Shown: one piece after another, positions 18,186-26,971 of the stretch
How positions within the stretch are numbered: the stretch's first letter is position 1
How the letters are laid out: the number at the start of each line of letters is the position of its first letter
Assembly: GCA_965276835.1 (NCBI GenBank)
Contig: OZ255631.1
Span: 496,001-560,000, forward strand
DNA from: BOG-932 sp965276835
GTDB taxonomy: Bacteria > Pseudomonadota > Alphaproteobacteria > BOG-932 > Roseiterribacteraceae
DNA: 64,000 nucleotides
Direction: 5' to 3'
The notes under the pieces: model-generated
The model's input: only the letters and a program-made list of their open reading frames with translations
Told to the model about the DNA's origin: nothing
The model's database searches: none
Made by a program: the position numbers and the translations under genes

Positions 18186-19525
18186 GCGTGGCGGCACAAT
18201 TTGGCCGGCGCAGAGTTATGCGCGGCATGCTCGGCGGCGCAGCGGTTACCGTCGCTCTGCCGTTCCTGGATTGCTTCCTGGATGGCAACGGCACGGCCCT
18301 GGCCGACGGGGCGCCGCTGCCAACGATCTTTGCCAACTGGTTTTTCGGATGTGGCCTCAATCCGGGACGATGGGAGCCGAAGACCGCGGGCAAGCTGGTC
18401 GACCTTGGGCCGGACCTGGAACCTCTCCGGCCCTACATGTCGAAGTTAAACGTGTTCAGCGGTTTCAAAGTGCCTCTCGACGGGAAGCCGGCGCAACCGC
18501 ACATCACGGGCAGGATCGCCGTCCAGACCGGCATCGTGGCTGGGGCCGGCCAGAAGACGGCGCTTCCGAGCGTTGACACCATCATTGCCGACACTATCGG
18601 GACGAAGACGCGGTTTCGGTCGCTGGAGGTTTCCTGCATCGGCAGTCATCTCAGCGAGAGCGTGCGGGCGGGCAATATCATGAACCCGTCGGAAGTGTCT
18701 CCCGCTGCTTTGTACACCCGCATATTCGGACCCGATTTCAGGGATCCTAACGCGGCGGATTTCACGCCCGATCCCAGAGTCATGGCCAGGCAGAGCGTAT
18801 TGTCCGGCGTGAAGGATCAGCTGGCGGAAGTGCAAGGGATGATTGGCGCGGCCGATAAAGTCCGGCTCGACGAATACCTGACCTCGGTGCGGCAGCTTGA
18901 GCAGCAGCTCGATCTCGAGTTGCAGAAGCCGGAGCCGCTGACGGCCTGCTCGGTCCCCCAAAAGCCGGTCGGCGAACTGACGCCGAGCGCCGAAGTCACC
19001 ACCATGCACACCAATCACAAGCTCTTCGTGCAGCTGATTGCCAGCGCGTTTGCCTGCGGGCAGACACGCGTCGCCAACATTGCGCTAACCGAAGGGCTGT
19101 CCACTTTGCGCCGGTCGGGGAACGCGGTGATCCATCACACGCACACCCACGAAGAGCCAGTCGATCCAAAGCTCGGCTATCAGCCGAATGTCGCTTGGTT
19201 CATCGGAAACATCATGAGTGCGATGGCCGACATGATCGCCACTTTCGACGGTTTTCGCGAAGGCGACAGGTCGCTGCTCGACCGGATGCTGGTCTGGGTC
19301 ACCACCGAGACGGGATACGCCAAGGTTCACTCGACCGACAATATAGCGACCCTGACGATCGGTGGTGCGAATGGCCGGGTGAAAACCGGACAGCATATTC
19401 AGACCGCGGGCGATCCGATCACGCGGGTAGGTCTCACCGTGCAACAGGCGATGGGCGTTCCGGTCAACAGCTGGGGCAGCGATACGCTGGCCACATCGCG
19501 CACCGTCACGGAAATTCTGGCCTAA
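18182..19525 (+). CDS. DUF1552-family Tat-exported protein, unit B
   Basis: 447 residues, twin-arginine leader with RRRVMRGMLGG and the LPFLDCFL...ALADG end seen in all four units. Landmarks are NWFFGCGLNPGRW, VRLDEYLTSVRQLEQQLD, the putative metal motif IHHTHTHEEPVD, and a C-terminal TTETGYAKVHSTDNIA...GGANGRVKTGQH. The TETGYAK variant groups it with unit D (SDSGYAK) against A and C (S-x-TSFA). DUF1552 has no established activity. Downstream, 27 bp separate it from the secreted-repeat protein. Confidence 0.88.
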   Translation: MSVAAQFGRRRVMRGMLGGAAVTVALPFLDCFLDGNGTALADGAPLPTIFANWFFGCGLNPGRWEPKTAGKLVDLGPDLEPLRPYMSKLNVFSGFKVPLDGKPAQPHITGRIAVQTGIVAGAGQKTALPSVDTIIADTIGTKTRFRSLEVSCIGSHLSESVRAGNIMNPSEVSPAALYTRIFGPDFRDPNAADFTPDPRVMARQSVLSGVKDQLAEVQGMIGAADKVRLDEYLTSVRQLEQQLDLELQKPEPLTACSVPQKPVGELTPSAEVTTMHTNHKLFVQLIASAFACGQTRVANIALTEGLSTLRRSGNAVIHHTHTHEEPVDPKLGYQPNVAWFIGNIMSAMADMIATFDGFREGDRSLLDRMLVWVTTETGYAKVHSTDNIATLTIGGANGRVKTGQHIQTAGDPITRVGLTVQQAMGVPVNSWGSDTLATSRTVTEILA

Positions 19526-19552
19526 ACGGAATAGGGCAGCGGGACAATATTC

Positions 19553-20827
19553 ATGCGATCGAAGTTCATTCTCATCGCCGGCCTGCTCCTGGCAGCCGGG
19601 GCCGGGGCCTACTTGCTGGCTGGGCGCACGACGCAATCGGCACGCCTCGAGCCCTCGCTGGCGACGCCGCCGGGAATCACGCTGCACAACACGGTCGAGC
19701 AACGTCCGGTGCCTTACAACCTGTTGAGCACGATCAAGGGGGCGTTCCGTTTCGGCGACGCGAAAGGCATGACCGCCTACCTCACGGATGCGGATACAGT
19801 GTCGGGCAAGTCGTCGTGCGAGGGCGATTGCGCCGCGAACTGGCCGGCGATCCTCGCTCCGGCTGGGGCGAAATCTGTCGGAGATTGGACGATCGTCGAT
19901 CGCGGGAACGGGAGTCGCCAATGGGCCTATCGCGGCAAGCCCCTCTATACCTCGGTAAAGGACAAAAACCCGGGGCAGCTCAAGGGTGATCACTCCGACG
20001 GCGTGTGGCATGTGGCCGTCCCCGTGTGGAATAACGGCGCTCCCCTTCCGCCAGAGATCGGTGTGCACGAAATTGGCGAAGCGCTGGGGCAGGGATTGGT
20101 CGACGATCGCGGCCTGGCGCTCTATACCGGACCCGCCGAAGACGGCGCCCAAGACGAATGTGCAAAACCGGCTTGCTCGCACAAATTTATTCCCTACCAG
20201 GCGCCACAGATCGACCAGCCGCTGGGAGACTTCACGGCGACCGATCGAGCCGACGGCGTTCGGCAGTGGGTCTATAAGGGGTTGCCACTCTACACGTACG
20301 ACGGAGACGTGAGGCTCGACGATGCCAATGGGATCGGGGCCAACCCTCACTACAATATAGCGCTCGTGGCGCGATACTTCGTTCCCGACCAAGTCGTACT
20401 GAGGCCGAACGAGAAGCTCGGTGGCGTTTGGACGACCAAGGCGGGTATGACCCTCTATATCCGGGACATGTTTCGATACACGGCATCGGGGGCTCACAGC
20501 GCTCGCCAAGGCGACCCCGGCATTCCGCAGATCGGGCGGGCTCTCGGGCTGCTTGGATGCGACGCGACGTGCGAGCAGACGCATCCGCCGTTGATCGCGC
20601 CCGACGGTTCGCAGCCATCCGGCTTTTGGACCATCTATGACCGGCCTGATGGTCGCCACCAATGGGCCTATGCGGGCTACGCGCTCTATGCAGCTACGGT
20701 GGATGAAAAGCCGGGCGACCTGCACGGCAACGACAATTATGACGTCCTTCGCGTCGAGACCGCAGCGCTTCGCAGCGTGATCGACCCCTACGGGCCTGGC
20801 CTGTATTGGCATGTGGCGGCTCCCTGA
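19553..20827 (+). CDS. membrane-anchored protein with three COG4315/PF03640 repeats, unit B
   Basis: 424 residues. A single N-terminal hydrophobic segment (RSKFILIAGLLLAAGAGAYL) has no obvious cleavage site and probably anchors the protein facing the periplasm. Three repeats of the 'secreted repeat of unknown function' type follow (about 75-165, 185-275, 290-400). The first is canonical: MTAYLTDAD, CEGDCAANWP, WAYRGKPLYT, GVWHVAV. Related proteins are often encoded near electron-transfer genes, but the function is unknown. Its only relative in the window closes unit D; units A and C lack it. Confidence 0.85.
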   Translation: MRSKFILIAGLLLAAGAGAYLLAGRTTQSARLEPSLATPPGITLHNTVEQRPVPYNLLSTIKGAFRFGDAKGMTAYLTDADTVSGKSSCEGDCAANWPAILAPAGAKSVGDWTIVDRGNGSRQWAYRGKPLYTSVKDKNPGQLKGDHSDGVWHVAVPVWNNGAPLPPEIGVHEIGEALGQGLVDDRGLALYTGPAEDGAQDECAKPACSHKFIPYQAPQIDQPLGDFTATDRADGVRQWVYKGLPLYTYDGDVRLDDANGIGANPHYNIALVARYFVPDQVVLRPNEKLGGVWTTKAGMTLYIRDMFRYTASGAHSARQGDPGIPQIGRALGLLGCDATCEQTHPPLIAPDGSQPSGFWTIYDRPDGRHQWAYAGYALYAATVDEKPGDLHGNDNYDVLRVETAALRSVIDPYGPGLYWHVAAP

Positions 20828-20851
20828 GCCGCACAAATTGGAGTTCTCTCT

Positions 20852-21745
20852 ATGAAAGTCGGATTCATCGGTCTGGGCGCCATGGGATTTCCCATGGCGG
20901 CCAATCTCGTGCGCAAAGGTTTTGACGTGTCCGCATTCGACATCGACCCTATGAAGGTCGCTCGACTCGCCGAAACGGGGGCACATGCCAGCAGTTCGGC
21001 TGCTGGGGCGGCCGGTGGGAAAAATGTCGTGATCACGATGCTGCCTGAGACGCGCCATGTCGAGCAGGCCGTCTTAGGTCCGAACGGCATCCTCGCGGCC
21101 ATGGATTCGGGGTCCATCCTGGTCGATATGAGCACGATCGATCCGTCCGGGACCGACCGTGTCGCGGTGGCTTGCGCGGAACGGGGGGTACGCTTCTCCG
21201 ACTGCCCCGTCGGCCGGCTGGTTTCGCATGCTGAACGCGGGGAATCCTTGTTCATGATCGGTGGGGACGACGGCGTAGTGGCCGAGATCGATCCGCTGCT
21301 GCATGCCATGGGGATTGCATTTTATCGGTGCGGTGCAGTCGGGATGGGCACGCGCATGAAAATTGTGAACAACTACATGCTTTTGGTTACCGCACAGGTC
21401 GTGTCGGAATCGTTGGTGCTCGGCAGCAAACTCGGCCTTAGCACCGAAATCATCAAAGAGGTGACCGCGGGGACCACGGCGACGAACGGACAGTTGCAGA
21501 TCGCTTTTCCGAGCAAGGTGTTGAAAGGCGACATCGAGCCGGGTTTCACTCTCGACCTCACGTTCAAGGATTTGAGTCTGGCGATGACAGCCGCGGCCCA
21601 GTCGCGGATCGGCCTACCGGTCGGGGCTGCCGCTCATGCCGTCGTCGGGGCCGCACGAGGAACCAGGTTCGCCGGGAAGGATTTCTCGGCGCTCCTCGAC
21701 TATGCGAGCGACTTGGCTGGGATCGAGCCGCCGCGACTGGCCTAA
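20852..21745 (+). CDS. beta-hydroxyacid dehydrogenase (3-hydroxyisobutyrate dehydrogenase family), YihU-like
   Basis: 297-residue NAD(P)-dependent enzyme that interconverts a beta-hydroxyacid and its semialdehyde. The Rossmann motif is GFIGLGAMGFPMA and the catalytic lysine is Lys170 in MKIVNNYM. The substrate loop reads DCPVGR (residues 119-122 are PVGR) rather than the PVSGG of ordinary 3-hydroxyisobutyrate dehydrogenases. As I recall it, E. coli sulfolactaldehyde reductase YihU has the same PVGR and a matching K-I/L-x-NNYM segment, so an anionic substrate is possible. It is the fifth gene of the unit B operon, 24 bp after the repeat protein. No other sulfosugar genes are nearby. Confidence 0.85.
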   Translation: MKVGFIGLGAMGFPMAANLVRKGFDVSAFDIDPMKVARLAETGAHASSSAAGAAGGKNVVITMLPETRHVEQAVLGPNGILAAMDSGSILVDMSTIDPSGTDRVAVACAERGVRFSDCPVGRLVSHAERGESLFMIGGDDGVVAEIDPLLHAMGIAFYRCGAVGMGTRMKIVNNYMLLVTAQVVSESLVLGSKLGLSTEIIKEVTAGTTATNGQLQIAFPSKVLKGDIEPGFTLDLTFKDLSLAMTAAAQSRIGLPVGAAAHAVVGAARGTRFAGKDFSALLDYASDLAGIEPPRLA

Positions 21746-21801
21746 ACCTTCAACACATCGCCTCGCGCCACTGAACGGCCGTCACTCAACAGGGGAAACA
21801 C

Positions 21802-22743
21802 ATGGCATTGGACCCGCAAATCGAACGCATATTGCAGGGATCCTCCGGATGGGCCGCCGCCCGCTCCGTACCGGTGGCGGAGTTGCGGGCGGCCGTTAAG
21901 GGTTTTGCAGCTGTCACGCCGAAACTGGATGTGCCTCTGCGTGAGATCTCGGATCGCTCGATTCCAGGGCCGCACGGAGAAATTCCGATCCGAATCTACA
22001 AGCCCAAGGCTGCAGGTCTACGCCCGGTATTGGTGTATTTCCATGGCGGCGGCTGGGTCGTTGGCGATCTCGATACGCAGGACATGATCTGTCGCGGGCT
22101 ATGCCACGGCGCCGACTGCATCGTCGTTTCCATCGATTACCGCTTGGCCCCGGAATATCCTTTTCCCGCGCCGGTCGATGATTGCTACGCAGCGCTGGAA
22201 TGGTGCACTGCTGAGGCGTCTGAAATCGGCGGCGATCCCGGCCGTATCGCCGTCGGCGGCGACAGCGCCGGGGCCGTGCTGTCCGCAGCGGTTTCGATCC
22301 GAGCGCGTGATGAAGGTGGTCCGCGCCTGTGCGCTCAACTGCTTTTCTACGGGTCGATGAACTACCCATCGGGCAACTTTCCCTCAATGAGCGAGTTCGC
22401 CGAGGGGCCGATCCTGACATCCGACGATGTCGACTATTTCTGGCGTCAGTACCTGGTCAATCCCGAAGCCGATCAGAACCATCCTTGGGCGTCTCCTATC
22501 CGGGCAAAGAGTCACGCGAACCTTCCGCCGGCTTTCATCGGAACGGCGGAACTCGATCCGACACGCGATCCCGCAGAGGCCTATGGTCCGGTGCTGACCA
22601 AAGCGGGCGTGCCTGTCGAACTCCACAGATATGCGGGCATGCCGCACGGTTTCATGTCCTGGCTCGGCTTCGTCGACATGGCACAGACGGCGGCCGACGA
22701 CGCTTGCGCCTGGCTTCGCCGCCAGTTCGAGGCGACCCGATGA
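21802..22743 (+). CDS. alpha/beta hydrolase, hormone-sensitive-lipase family esterase
   Basis: 313 residues, no signal peptide. The HSL-family oxyanion motif HGGGW, the following YRLAPEYPFPAPVDD and the nucleophile GDSAGA are all clear. The acid in ELDPTRDPAE and the histidine in GMPHGFMSW complete the triad. HSL-type esterases cleave small acyl or lactone esters. Here the partner is a Baeyer-Villiger monooxygenase two genes downstream, whose ester product it could hydrolyse. The TGA overlaps the next ATG by four bases. AGGGGAA ribosome site. Confidence 0.9.
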   Translation: MALDPQIERILQGSSGWAAARSVPVAELRAAVKGFAAVTPKLDVPLREISDRSIPGPHGEIPIRIYKPKAAGLRPVLVYFHGGGWVVGDLDTQDMICRGLCHGADCIVVSIDYRLAPEYPFPAPVDDCYAALEWCTAEASEIGGDPGRIAVGGDSAGAVLSAAVSIRARDEGGPRLCAQLLFYGSMNYPSGNFPSMSEFAEGPILTSDDVDYFWRQYLVNPEADQNHPWASPIRAKSHANLPPAFIGTAELDPTRDPAEAYGPVLTKAGVPVELHRYAGMPHGFMSWLGFVDMAQTAADDACAWLRRQFEATR

Positions 22744-23591
22744 GCGCTGTCGAAGCCTTTTCGACGGGCGCTGCGGTCGTCACGGGTGCCGGCAGCGGCA
22801 TCGGTGAGGGCATCGCCCGCCAAGCCGCGTCGCTCGGGATGAAGGTGGTGCTGGCTGATATCACTCTCGACCGGGCGGAACGGGTCGCCGAAGACATTCG
22901 CGCCGGCGGCGGGCAGGCGATTGCCGTTCGCACAGATGTGCGGGATCCGTCGGCGCTCGACCGGCTTGCCGATCGAGCCTATGGGGAGTTTGGCGACATC
23001 ACGCTGCTCGTCAACAATGCCGGCATCGAGACACTGGGTTTCGTCTGGGAGCTATCGGTCGAGCGGTGGGAGCAGACGCTCGGTGTCAATATACACGGCG
23101 TCATCCATGGGGTTCGCGCCTTCGCGCCCCGCATGCTGAAGAGCCCGCGCCAGACCTACATTGCCAACGTCTCCTCGGTCGGCGGCCTAGGCATGATGCC
23201 GGTGCAGACGCCCTATATCCTGAGCAAGCACGCCGTCCTGTCGTTCACCGAGTGCCTTTATCTTGAGATGCAGCTCCAGGAGCGGCCGGTCCATGTGTCG
23301 GTGGTTCTGCCGGGGCCGGTGGCGACCCGCATTTTCGACGACGCCAATGGCGCGGATGCGGCCGATCTCGTTTCCGGCCACCGCGAGGTTATGCGTGGCA
23401 TGCTTGCAAGCCAGGGCATCACGGGCCGGGAGGCCGGCCGGATAATCCTCGATGGAATCGCCGCGAAGCAGTTCTGGGTATCAACCCATCCGGACATCAC
23501 GGCCGGCATGGCGCAGGCGCGTGCTGACCATCTTGCCGGCCTCACAGTGCCGGCCATGAACGAACAGATGCGCGAAATTCTAAAACGCTGA
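22740..23591 (+). CDS. short-chain dehydrogenase/reductase
   Basis: 283-residue classical SDR: cofactor motif TGAGSGIGEGIA, NNAGIE, catalytic serine in ANVSSVGG and YILSK as the YxxxK pair. It would oxidise an alcohol or reduce a ketone with NAD(P)(H). Between an esterase and a Baeyer-Villiger enzyme, a likely role is producing the ketone substrate or processing the released alcohol. Coupled to the esterase by an ATGA overlap; 35 bp to the next gene. Confidence 0.9.
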   Translation: MSAVEAFSTGAAVVTGAGSGIGEGIARQAASLGMKVVLADITLDRAERVAEDIRAGGGQAIAVRTDVRDPSALDRLADRAYGEFGDITLLVNNAGIETLGFVWELSVERWEQTLGVNIHGVIHGVRAFAPRMLKSPRQTYIANVSSVGGLGMMPVQTPYILSKHAVLSFTECLYLEMQLQERPVHVSVVLPGPVATRIFDDANGADAADLVSGHREVMRGMLASQGITGREAGRIILDGIAAKQFWVSTHPDITAGMAQARADHLAGLTVPAMNEQMREILKR

Positions 23592-23626
23592 CACAGTCAG
23601 CGACCCGCAGATTTACAGGAGAGAAA

Positions 23627-25555
23627 GTGCCTCAGGACGATGTCGCAAACGACTGGGTGCGCCCGGAACTGCCGATCGAGGACAGCGCCGAGCTTCGCCA
23701 GGCGCTGGCGGAGGCAAGTCTGCCGACGCTTCTCATGGTCTATGTCCATCTCAGCCGTGACGAGGCGATGCTGGATCGGTTTGCCGCATTCATTCACCCG
23801 GCGATGTCCGGGCAGCTGACCGTCATCCCGGAAGCTGACGCAGCTGAATTGCGCGCCAGGCTGCGCGATGTGCTGACCCAACCCGGCGCGGCGTCTCGTG
23901 AGCCGCTGCCGTCCACGCTGATGCAAAAGATGATGAGCGTCTGCGTCGGAGAGCCGGTGGCCGATGAGTTTGTGCCGCTTCTGCTCGACCAGATGGGATT
24001 GGGTCTCCCCCGCCCAAGAATGGAAAATCCAGAGCGGCCCATTCCGCCCGAGGACTTCCGCGTATTGGTGATCGGCGCGGGGTTGAGCGGCATCGCGGCT
24101 GGGATCAAGTTGGGCGAGGCCAGTTACCGCTACGTCATCATCGAAAAGAATCAGGACGTCGGCGGCACGTGGTACGAGAACACCTACCCCGGCGTAGGCG
24201 TCGATACGCCGAGCCATTTCTACTCCTATTCTTTCGAGATCAATCCAGATTGGAGCACCTATTACCCCAAGGGTAGTGAGATGCTGACCTATTTCCGGCG
24301 CGTCGCCGACAAGTACAATCTGCGGGAGAATATCCGCTTCGAGACCCGCGTGCTCTCGTGCGTCTTCGATGAAGCCGCCAGCCTTTGGGATGTGCGCATC
24401 CGCAACAAGCACGGCGCGGAGAACGTGCTTCGGGTTAATGCCGTTATCAATTGCCATGGCCCGGTCAATCGCTGGTCCTGGCCGAATATACCCGGGTTCG
24501 AAGATTTCGAAGGCCCCAAGATGCACACCGCTGGCTGGGACCGCGACGTGTCGATCGCCGGCAAAAAGGTTGCTGTGATTGGCACCGGCGCCAGTTCGGC
24601 CCAGCTCGTGCCGGCCGTCGCCAAGGAGGCCGCGGAGGTCACGGTCTTCCAGCGATCGAAGCATTGGGTGATCAACAATCCCGAAATCGGCAATGTGGTG
24701 ATGGACGGGAAGCGTTGGGCCCTGCGCCACATGCCGCACTATAGAGAATGGTTCCGCTTCCGCGTGTATTGGGGTGCGGGTGACGGTCTTTATCCCAACG
24801 TTGTAAAGGACCGCACCTGGAAGGAAGAACTGTCGGTCTCGGCGCTGAACGAAGGCGCCCGGCAGTGGGCGCTATCTTACATGCGCCAGAAATTCGCGGA
24901 CCGGCCGGACCTTATCGAGAAGCTCACGCCCGCTTTCCCGATCTTCTCGAAGCGGATCGTCCTGGATCCGGGTTGGTTCGATGCGCTTCTTCGGGACAAT
25001 GTTACGCTTGAGGACGAGGCAATCGAGCGAATCCTTCCGCACGCCATCAGGACGAAAAGCGGGAAGGAATATCCGGTCGACGTTATCGCCTGTGCGACGG
25101 GCTTCGATGTCGCGAAGATGCTGGGTTCACTCGAGGTGATCGGTCGCGGCGGAAGGAATCTGGGCGAAGAATGGGGCGAAGACGACCCGCGCGCCTATCT
25201 CGGGACGACGATACCCGGCTATCCTAATTTCTTCATGACGGTCGGACCGAACAGTGCGCCCAACCATGCCGCAGGCCAGAATCTCGTGTCGGAGACTCAG
25301 GTGAACTTCATCGTGGAGTGTCTCGATCTGGTCGTGGCCAATGGGAAGAAGTCGATCGAGACGAAACAGGAAGCGTTCGACGACTGGAACCGTAAGATCG
25401 ATGACCGGATGCCAGAGATGATCTGGACCCACCCGAAGGCCAATTCCTACTATAACAACAGCAAGGGGCGGGTTTATCTGTCCTTTCCGTTCCGGCTGGT
25501 CGATTTTTGGACCTGGACGCGCAAGCCCGACGTGGACCACTTTATTCTGCGATAA
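23627..25555 (+). CDS. flavin-dependent Baeyer-Villiger monooxygenase, HAPMO-like
   Basis: 642-residue NADPH/FAD monooxygenase inserting oxygen next to a ketone. The FAD motif GAGLSGIAAG starts near residue 149, the type I BVMO fingerprint reads FEGPKMHTAGWDRD, and the NADPH motif is GTGASSAQ. The ~140-residue N-terminal extension (LPTLLMVYVHLSRDEAMLDRF) and total length match 4-hydroxyacetophenone monooxygenase rather than cyclohexanone-type enzymes of about 540 residues. An aryl ketone is therefore a reasonable but unproven substrate. GTG start with an AGGAGAG site. Last gene of the unit B operon. Confidence 0.92.
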   Translation: MPQDDVANDWVRPELPIEDSAELRQALAEASLPTLLMVYVHLSRDEAMLDRFAAFIHPAMSGQLTVIPEADAAELRARLRDVLTQPGAASREPLPSTLMQKMMSVCVGEPVADEFVPLLLDQMGLGLPRPRMENPERPIPPEDFRVLVIGAGLSGIAAGIKLGEASYRYVIIEKNQDVGGTWYENTYPGVGVDTPSHFYSYSFEINPDWSTYYPKGSEMLTYFRRVADKYNLRENIRFETRVLSCVFDEAASLWDVRIRNKHGAENVLRVNAVINCHGPVNRWSWPNIPGFEDFEGPKMHTAGWDRDVSIAGKKVAVIGTGASSAQLVPAVAKEAAEVTVFQRSKHWVINNPEIGNVVMDGKRWALRHMPHYREWFRFRVYWGAGDGLYPNVVKDRTWKEELSVSALNEGARQWALSYMRQKFADRPDLIEKLTPAFPIFSKRIVLDPGWFDALLRDNVTLEDEAIERILPHAIRTKSGKEYPVDVIACATGFDVAKMLGSLEVIGRGGRNLGEEWGEDDPRAYLGTTIPGYPNFFMTVGPNSAPNHAAGQNLVSETQVNFIVECLDLVVANGKKSIETKQEAFDDWNRKIDDRMPEMIWTHPKANSYYNNSKGRVYLSFPFRLVDFWTWTRKPDVDHFILR

Positions 25556-25657
25556 GTCCGGATATTGGCCGGGCTGGTTACGAGTCCGAGCCTGGAAACC
25601 ATATAACTGCGGGCAGCCCATCGCCCGCGTTTCGCCTGCTTAGGATTCTTGGGCACT

Positions 25658-26158
25658 ATGAACATCCGCCCTGCTCAAATGAACGATGCCTCTTCGATTT
25701 GGGGCATTATCGGCCCCACGATCCGCGCCGGCGACACCTATGCACTTGATCGGGATATGCCCGAGGCTGACGCTTTGGCGTATTGGCTAGGGGATGATCG
25801 AGAAACCTTTATTGCTGAGGAAGACGGGGAGATCATCGGGACCTATTATATTCGTGCCAATCAGGCCGGCGGCGGCAAGCACATTTGCAATTGCGGCTAT
25901 ATGACAAGCGCTGCCGCGACGGGGCGCGGGGTTGCTCGCGCTATGTGTCGCCACTCCTTGAATTTCGCACAGCAACGCGGCTATCGCGGTATGCAGTTCA
26001 ACTTCGTCGTCAGCACCAACACACGCGCCGTGGCGCTGTGGCAATCCTTCGGGTTTGAAATCGTCGGCCGTTTGCCGCGTGCCTTTCGTCACCCAGAGCG
26101 AGGGTATGTCGATGCTCTGGTGATGTTCCGTCAGTTTCTTGATGAGGCTGTAACCTAA
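25658..26158 (+). CDS. GNAT-family N-acetyltransferase
   Basis: 166 residues with the GNAT fold. GYMTSAAATGRGVARAMCRHSL is the acetyl-CoA pyrophosphate loop (R/Q-x-x-G-x-G/A type), followed by GMQFNFVVSTNTRAVALWQSFGF, the usual NxxAxxLYxxxGF end motif. The acceptor is unknown. It sits 102 bp after the BVMO and converges on the crotonase gene, so it may be transcribed alone. The ATG is chosen over an upstream TTG. Confidence 0.88.
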   Translation: MNIRPAQMNDASSIWGIIGPTIRAGDTYALDRDMPEADALAYWLGDDRETFIAEEDGEIIGTYYIRANQAGGGKHICNCGYMTSAAATGRGVARAMCRHSLNFAQQRGYRGMQFNFVVSTNTRAVALWQSFGFEIVGRLPRAFRHPERGYVDALVMFRQFLDEAVT

Positions 26159-26173
26159 AGCAAGGCGGCAAAC

Positions 26174-26971
26174 TCAATCGGTGCGTGCCGTCCGGTTTTT
26201 GGCGAATGCTTCGACGGCGTCGCGATGATCCGCAAGTGATGTCGCGACCGCGTAATGCGATGAGATCAGGTCAAGGTTCGTGCGCAGGTCGTTGCGCATG
26301 CCCTGATAGATCGCGCGTTTGATCGCGCGCATCGCCCAGCCCGGTCCGGCCACAATCTTCGCCACGATCTTTTCGACTTCGTCGTGTAGCGCGTCGTCGG
26401 CGAAGACCTTATTGACGATCCCCAGCTCCAGGGCTTGGTTCGCATCCACGAACTCCGCCGTCAGGAACATCTCGAGCGCCTTTGCCGTGCCGACGAGCCG
26501 TGGCAGGAAATGCGTGCCGCCCGCGCCGGGAACGAGCCCAACCTTGAGGTAGGTTTCGGCAAATCGGGCGCTCGCGCCGGCAAAGCGCATGTCGCACATC
26601 AACGCCAGATCCATGCCTGCGCCGGTAGCAACACCGTTCACCACCGCGATCACGGGCTTGTCCAAATCCTCCAGCGCCAGCGGGATGCGCTGGACGCGTT
26701 GGAATATCTCGTTCTTCCGCTGCTCTGGCGTTTGCTCGACGCGATCCACCATCTCGACGATATCGCCGCCACTGCAGAACGCCTTCCCCGCACCCGTCAC
26801 CACCACAACCTTGACGGTATCATCGGTGCGGCAGTGCTGCAGGGCAGCAGCCCAGGCATCGATCATCGCGAACGTAAACGCATTCATGCGCTCTGGTCGG
26901 CTAAGCACGATGCGCGCGACGCCGCCGGAGATCGTAAAGTCGAGATTCGGGCAGGCCGAGAGATTGTTCAT
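26174..26971 (-). CDS. enoyl-CoA hydratase/isomerase (crotonase family)
   Basis: 265-residue crotonase. The oxyanion-hole segments are GKAFCSGGDI and GVATGAGMDLALMCDMRFA, and the region with the catalytic glutamate positions reads GLVPGAGGTHFLPRLVG. Third gene of a reverse-strand operon with two acyl-CoA dehydrogenases. Its ATG overlaps the preceding TGA by four bases, so hydration of the enoyl-CoA those enzymes make is the natural assignment. Homology begins at this start although the frame is open further upstream. Confidence 0.9.
   Translation of the reverse strand: MNNLSACPNLDFTISGGVARIVLSRPERMNAFTFAMIDAWAAALQHCRTDDTVKVVVVTGAGKAFCSGGDIVEMVDRVEQTPEQRKNEIFQRVQRIPLALEDLDKPVIAVVNGVATGAGMDLALMCDMRFAGASARFAETYLKVGLVPGAGGTHFLPRLVGTAKALEMFLTAEFVDANQALELGIVNKVFADDALHDEVEKIVAKIVAGPGWAMRAIKRAIYQGMRNDLRTNLDLISSHYAVATSLADHRDAVEAFAKNRTARTD

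Noticed and set aside
19085..21058. 657-codon open frame on the reverse strand
   Set aside because: It is antisense to the DUF1552, repeat-protein and dehydrogenase genes, which have clear domains and ribosome sites. The product is Arg-rich with no recognisable motif, as expected from GC-rich shadow frames.
20852..21745. Sulfoquinovose pathway suggested by the YihU-like dehydrogenase and the aldolase operon
   Set aside because: No sulfoquinovosidase, sulfo-kinase or sulfo-aldolase is present, and the aldolase and kinase at the right edge are DgoA/DgoK types.
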